Made by a program: the position numbers and the translations under genes
The notes under the pieces: generated by a model
The model's input: the letters and a program-made list of their open reading frames with translations, nothing else
What the model was told of the DNA's origin: nothing
The model's database searches: none
Source of the DNA: Deltaproteobacteria bacterium
GTDB lineage: Bacteria; Desulfobacterota; Desulfobacteria; Desulfobacterales; ETH-SRB1
Length of the DNA stretch: 9,173 nt
NCBI GenBank assembly: GCA_019309665.1
Contig: JAFDFV010000070.1
Coordinates: 1 to 9,173, forward strand
Direction of reading: 5' to 3'
Part shown: piece by piece, positions 5,668 to 9,173 of the stretch
Layout: each line of letters opens with the position of its first letter
Numbering within the stretch: position 1 is the first letter of the stretch

Positions 5668-6209
5668 CTGTCGGGCGAGCCGCGCTGCTCGTTTTGATGC
5701 GCCGTTATCTTGCGGCGGTCATGGATCCTTATGTGACGCTTCTGGAGATCCACAAATTGATGTATTTTATGCAGGAGGCGGGAGAGGGATTGAAACTTCA
5801 GTACAACAAGGGCCTCTATGGACCGTATGCCCAGAACTTGCGCCATGTGTTGACCCTTATGGAAGGGCATTTCATTAGCGGATATGGCGATGCGGAGGAC
5901 AATCCTGAACGGGAGATCAACCTGCTTCCCGAGATTCTTCCACAAGCGGAGAGTTTTCTTGAAGATCATCCTTCCACCCGGAACCATTTTCAAAGGGTTG
6001 TCGATCTCATTTCCGGCTTTGAAACACCTTTCGGCATGGAACTTCTCTCCACTGTTCACTGGGTCGCAATCCACGAAGGCGCCACAACAGCCGACCAGGC
6101 GGTCAGTAAAACTTATAGATGGAACAACCGCAAGCGCATGTTTCAGGAAAAGCATATCAGGCTCTCCTGGAACATCCTTGAGCGCAAAGGATGGCTCCAA
6201 CACCTGTAG
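5637..6209 (+). CDS. darG: DarG C-terminal domain (DarT-binding part), in the -1 frame
   Basis: The 190-residue frame continues the DarG protein: TPGLTVGRAALLVLMRRYL, then HKLMYFMQEAGEG (near 40-53), NKGLYGPYAQNLRHVL and ELLSTVHWVAIHEGAT. This helical domain sequesters DarT in intact antitoxins. It could start at ATG 5637, which is the last A of the A7 run plus TG. No Shine-Dalgarno is well placed: AAAGGGG lies about 15 bases upstream, rather far. Expression would therefore need -1 frameshifting on A AAA AAA, re-initiation, or an uncorrected missing A in the sequence. The amino-acid sequence shows no other lesion up to TAG at 6207-6209, which argues for recent damage, error or use. Confidence 0.88.
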   Translation: MVHSKKTPGLTVGRAALLVLMRRYLAAVMDPYVTLLEIHKLMYFMQEAGEGLKLQYNKGLYGPYAQNLRHVLTLMEGHFISGYGDAEDNPEREINLLPEILPQAESFLEDHPSTRNHFQRVVDLISGFETPFGMELLSTVHWVAIHEGATTADQAVSKTYRWNNRKRMFQEKHIRLSWNILERKGWLQHL

Positions 6210-6258
6210 ACGATATGACCACTATCAACCGCTTCTCATCGCGCCGCCAAGAAAGTCA

Positions 6259-6307
6259 GGTTTACGTTTGACTCTTGTTAAAAATAAATAAGAGTCAAAC
6301 GTAAACC
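6259..6307. repeat. Perfect 18-bp inverted repeat with 13-base loop
   Basis: GGTTTACGTTTGACTCTT (6259-6276) is perfectly complementary to 6290-6307, separated by the A/T-rich loop GTTAAAAATAAAT. It lies 50 bases after the darG stop. The stem is only moderately GC-rich and no T-run follows (CCCCTTTCC instead), so it is not a standard intrinsic terminator. It could still act as a bidirectional RNA structure between darG and gcvH, or be a remnant of a mobile palindrome. Confidence 0.85.
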
Positions 6308-6386
6308 CCCTTTCCATTTCTTCGCAAAAAATTGCTCAACTTAGTTTAGACAATCTTAGGGTGAACCTCTGCTTCTTGCTTTTTTT

Positions 6387-6454
6387 CAGATTTACAGATA
6401 TGTTATTTTATTAGTATTGCAATAATTTAAATCCTGAATATCTTGTAAATCCTG
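6387..6454. repeat. Imperfect inverted repeat and 9-bp direct repeat in the gcvH leader
   Basis: CAGATTTACAGATAT (6387-6401) pairs with 6438-6454, whose complement reads CAGGATTTACAAGATAT; they differ by two single-base bulges. Overlapping this, TAAATCCTG occurs twice (6428-6436, 6446-6454), 18 bases apart. The interval 6210-6503 has no gene, and I saw no glycine-riboswitch core (no GGAGAG with a matching ACCGAAGG segment) in it. Confidence 0.5.
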
Positions 6455-6469
6455 TCAAAAAAATAATAT
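6443..6469 (+). promoter_or_regulatory. Possible sigma70-type promoter for gcvH
   Basis: TTGTAA (6443-6448) and TAATAT (6464-6469) have a 15-base gap, shorter than the optimal 17, about 35 bases before gcvH. The region is very A/T-rich, so chance matches are common. No other promoter is better. Confidence 0.25.
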
Positions 6470-6503
6470 TTAAAAGCGCTAAAGTGTTACAAAAGGAGAA
6501 ACC

Positions 6504-6905
6504 ATGAAAGAGATCAGTGAATTGAATTTGCCGGCAGATCTTCGTTATGCGGATGATCATGAATGGGCCAGGCTTGAGGGTGATAAAGTTAGAGTTGGTC
6601 TTGACGACTATGCTCAGGATCAGCTAGGAGACATTGTTTTTGTTGAACTGCCGCAGGCTGGAGATACTTTTAAAAAGGGAGAAGTATTTGCAACCGTTGA
6701 ATCTGTGAAAGCTGTCTCTGAATGTTATATGCCGATCAGCGGTGAAATCGTTTCTGTTAACAACGATCTTGAAGAATCTCCTGAACTGGTAAACAACAGC
6801 CCTTATGGCGCTGGGTGGTTTGTTGTGATCAATCCCGGTAATCCTTCTGAGATGGATACACTGATGACAAGTGAAGCCTGCCTGGAAAAGTTGAAAGGAA
6901 CTTAA
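6504..6905 (+). CDS. gcvH: Glycine cleavage system H protein
   Basis: The H protein carries the lipoyl arm that shuttles the aminomethyl group between the P, T and L proteins. The 133-aa product is full length for the family (about 125-135). It has DHEWARLEGDKVRVGL (18-33), then LGDIVFVELPQAGD, then the lipoylation motif VESVKAVSE with Lys69, and the ending SPYGAGWFVVI. An AAAAGGAG ribosome-binding site lies six bases before ATG 6504. gcvPA begins four bases after the stop, as in a gcvH-gcvPA-gcvPB operon. There are no lesions, in contrast to both P subunits downstream, and no gcvT is in the window. Confidence 0.97.
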   Translation: MKEISELNLPADLRYADDHEWARLEGDKVRVGLDDYAQDQLGDIVFVELPQAGDTFKKGEVFATVESVKAVSECYMPISGEIVSVNNDLEESPELVNNSPYGAGWFVVINPGNPSEMDTLMTSEACLEKLKGT

Positions 6906-6909
6906 ATAA

Positions 6910-8162
6910 ATGCGTTATCTTCCTCATACCAGCGAAGATATTAAATCAATGCTGCAGGTTGTTGGAGCTGATAATATTGATGATCTTTTTTCAACAATAC
7001 CTGATGATTGCATCAGCAAGGATGATTTACAACTGCCAGATGCTTTGACCGAGTGGGAATTAGACTCTCATATGTCCGCTCTTTCCAGTGCTATGGCGGT
7101 ATCACCGGATTATAAGGTTTTCATGGGTGCAGGCAGCTATGAACATTATATACCTGCTTCAGTATCTTTCCTTCTTGGCCGGTCGGAGTTTGTAACTTCT
7201 TATACTCCTTACCAGCCGGAAGTCAGCCAGGGAACACTTCAGGCAATTTACGAGTATCAGACACTTGCCGCCCGCCTTTTAGGAATGGAAGTGGCAACCG
7301 CCTCGCATTACGATGGCGCAACAGCTCTTGCCGAATCGCTTCTTATGGCTGTTCGTATAACAAGAAAAAAAATGGTGGCTGTTTCAAGTTTGATTCATCC
7401 TCTCTATCGTCAGGTGGTTCGAACTTATTTTGAGCCGACCGGATATCAAGTAATTGAACTCCCGTATCTCAACAACGGTTTAACAGACTTTGACGGGCTT
7501 GATGAACTCAATGATCTTGCGGCTGTTGCAGTTCAATCTCCTAATTTTTTCGGATGCATTGAAAACCTTAAGGAGGCTGGAGAGAAGATCCACAATAAGG
7601 ATGCTCTTTTTATTACATGCTTCACAGAAGCTCTTTCATATGGGCTTCTAAAAAATCCAGGCAGTCAGGGCGCCGATATTGTATGCGGTGAAGGTCAAAG
7701 CCTGGGTATTCCTCGTTCATTCGGCGGACCGGCTCTTGGTATGCTTGCCGGCTCACGCTTGCAACAAGGGAACAGCATATTCGCCGCGAGAAGGCCACTT
7801 CCAACATTTGTACCAATAACAGCCTTTGTGCTCTTGCGGCCGCAATTTTTATGGCCTCAGTGGGAGGTACCGGAATAAAGAAACTCGCCGGGCTTAATTA
7901 TGACAAGGCTGAATATCTAAAGCAGGAATTGAAGAAAGCAGGATTTAAAATTAGTTTTGAAAGTCCGACATTTAATGAATTCGTGGTGGAATTTCCCGCA
8001 GGTTTTGATTCTGTCTATGATCGTCTTCTGGATAAGAAAATTGTAGCAGGTCTTCCTCTAACTGAATACTATCCGGAGCTTACAGGCCACTATCTTTTAT
8101 GCGCGACGGAAACCATGTCAAAAAACGACATGGATGCTTTTGTCAGGGAGGTTAAATCATGA
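6910..8162 (+). pseudogene. gcvPA: Glycine dehydrogenase subunit 1 (GcvPA), internal deletion with frame change
   Basis: The alpha half of the split P protein, which decarboxylates glycine with PLP. The first frame runs from ATG 6910 with AAAGGAAC before it: RYLPHTSEDIKSML, FMGAGSYEHYIPASVS, SYTPYQPEVSQGTLQAIYEY, up to FGGPALGMLAG at about 7750. Then the frame is wrong and stops at 7878. The right frame resumes at about 7755: LATREQHIRREKATSNICTN, then LCALAAAIFMASVGGTGIKK, to TGA 8162. Family members have about 28-30 residues between these points, including a PGRLVG segment, so roughly 80-90 bases not divisible by three are lost near 7748-7758. The two parts sum to about 416 codons, against about 445 in intact proteins. 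A single base error cannot repair this. The TGA overlaps the gcvPB ATG (ATGA). Confidence 0.88.
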
Positions 8163-9173
8163 AAGAATTTGCAGGCGCCACAGGACTTATTTTAAATGAG
8201 CCGCTGCTTTGGGAAAAAGGCAAAAAAGGAAGATTTCCCAGTGGAATTTCGGGGTTGACACAGGCATGTATCCGCTGGGTTCATGCACTATGAAATACAG
8301 TCCAAAGACAAACGAAAAACAGGCAGGACTTTCAGGTCTTGCCGGAGCTCACCCCTTGCTCCCCCCGGATCTTTCCCAGGGAACGCTCAGAATGATGTAT
8401 GAACTTGAGCAATATCTTGCTGAAATTACCGGCATGGATGCAGTAACCCTTCAGCCTGCTGCGGGAGCGCATGGAGAGCTGACAGGCATGCTGATTATTC
8501 ATGCTTCACAAAAACAGAGGTGCGCAGCGTTCTAAGATTCTTATCCCTGATACAGCCCACGGCACAAATCCGGCCACTGCAACCCTGTGCAGTTATAGTT
8601 CCGTACAGGTTAAGTCAAATGAAAATGGAATTCTTTCTGTTGAGTCGGTTGCTGATTTAATGGATGAGGACACATCTGGAATAATGCTGACAAATCCGAA
8701 CACGCTTGGCCTTTTTGAAGATTGTTTATTGCGATGGCGCAAACCTGAATGCTGTAATGGGTATAGTAAAAATGGGAAAAATCGGAGTTGACGTAATGCA
8801 TCTGAACCTGCATAAGACATTTTCTACACCCCACGGTGGAGGAGGCCCAGGTTCGGGGCCCGTTTGTGTGAAGAAGCATCTTGAGCAATTTCTGCCAGTT
8901 CCCCGTATTGTTGAAGATAAGGGCAATTATGAGTTTTCTGATAATTATCCCGAATCTATTGGCAAAGTGCAGGCTTTCCACGGAAATATTGGAGTTATGA
9001 TTAAGGCTTACAGCTATATCATAAGTATGGGGCCGAAAGATCTGAAGATGGCCAGCCGTCTTGCTGTTTTAAATGCAAATTATATAAAGGAAAGCCTGAA
9101 GGATACTTTAGACCTCGCATATGACAGGCCGTGTATGCACGAATGCGTGTTTTCCGATGAAAAACAGAGGGAC
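8159..9173 (+). pseudogene. gcvPB: Glycine dehydrogenase subunit 2 (GcvPB), three lesions, runs off the window
   Basis: The beta half of split GcvP, which holds the PLP Lys. It starts at ATG 8159 (GGGAGG ribosome-binding site, overlapping the gcvPA stop): KEFAGATGLILNEPLLWEKG. Near 8231-8243 a block of about 45 codons is missing and the frame changes, then WNFGVDTGMYPLGSCTMKYS. A small indel at about 8500 moves the frame again: in-phase text is LTGMLIIHA, then HKNRGAQRSKILIPDTAHG. A third break at about 8721-8730 removes some 15 residues between LGLFED and CDGANLNAVMG, with another frame change. From 8727 the frame stays open to base 9173 and includes the PLP motif HLNLHKTFSTPHGGGGPGSG. The C-terminal part, about 110 residues, lies outside. 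As read, no functional protein is possible. Confidence 0.92.

Noticed and set aside
5604..6203. 199-codon minus-strand frame and 5884-6291 plus-strand frame
   Set aside because: Shadows of the DarG C-terminal domain, which is recognised in the 5637-6209 frame.
6310..6503. Glycine riboswitch before gcvH
   Set aside because: I looked for the conserved core segments of glycine aptamers and found none. The region is A/T-rich with only short repeats.

Overview
This looks like a stretch of a bacterial chromosome, most plausibly Desulfobacterota or a relative. That placement is an inference from a glycine cleavage system with split P subunits (gcvH-gcvPA-gcvPB), a SprT/DUF2786-type putative metallopeptidase, and a DnaJ, exported nitroreductase and Sir2 cluster. 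The most striking property of the window is decay. Most loci are truncated, frameshifted or fused, while gcvH, the dnaJ-like gene and the nitroreductase read cleanly.

Bases 1-265 hold a small repeat field: a 22-bp tandem duplication, a GGGACGCTC motif in both orientations, and interlocking inverted repeats. Bases 266-3407, minus strand, form an operon: a dnaJ-like co-chaperone, then an exported SagB/ThcOx-like nitroreductase, then a Sir2 deacetylase that overlaps the nitroreductase by 8 bp. The Sir2 gene is frameshifted at an A8 run and loses its C-terminal half. Its reading frame continues without a stop into a SprT-like/DUF2786 gene, giving a 465-codon chimeric frame.

Bases 3408-4632 are a scrap yard of mobile and accessory DNA. 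It contains the N-terminus of a Y1 (RAYT/IS200-like) transposase, the C-terminus of a DUF5655 protein, the 5' half of an integron attC-like site, and a structured block that resembles the 5' part of a group II intron domain I starting GTGTG. The block runs directly into a decapitated darT. Bases 4633-6209 hold the DarTG toxin-antitoxin pair: DarT lacks its N-terminus, and DarG is split at an A7 run into a macrodomain ORF and a toxin-binding ORF. The split falls exactly where a canonical -1 slippage on A AAA AAA would rejoin the two.

Bases 6210-6503 hold a perfect 18-bp hairpin, an imperfect inverted repeat and the gcv leader. Bases 6504-9173 carry intact gcvH, then gcvPA with one frame-changing internal deletion, then gcvPB with three lesions, running off the window end.

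In an intact relative, GcvH with GcvPA/GcvPB would decarboxylate glycine, and DarT would ADP-ribosylate thymidines in ssDNA with DarG reversing this. Here GcvP looks non-functional and DarT is probably dead. Either the locus is degenerating, or the assembly carries many indels. Re-sequencing would separate the two.
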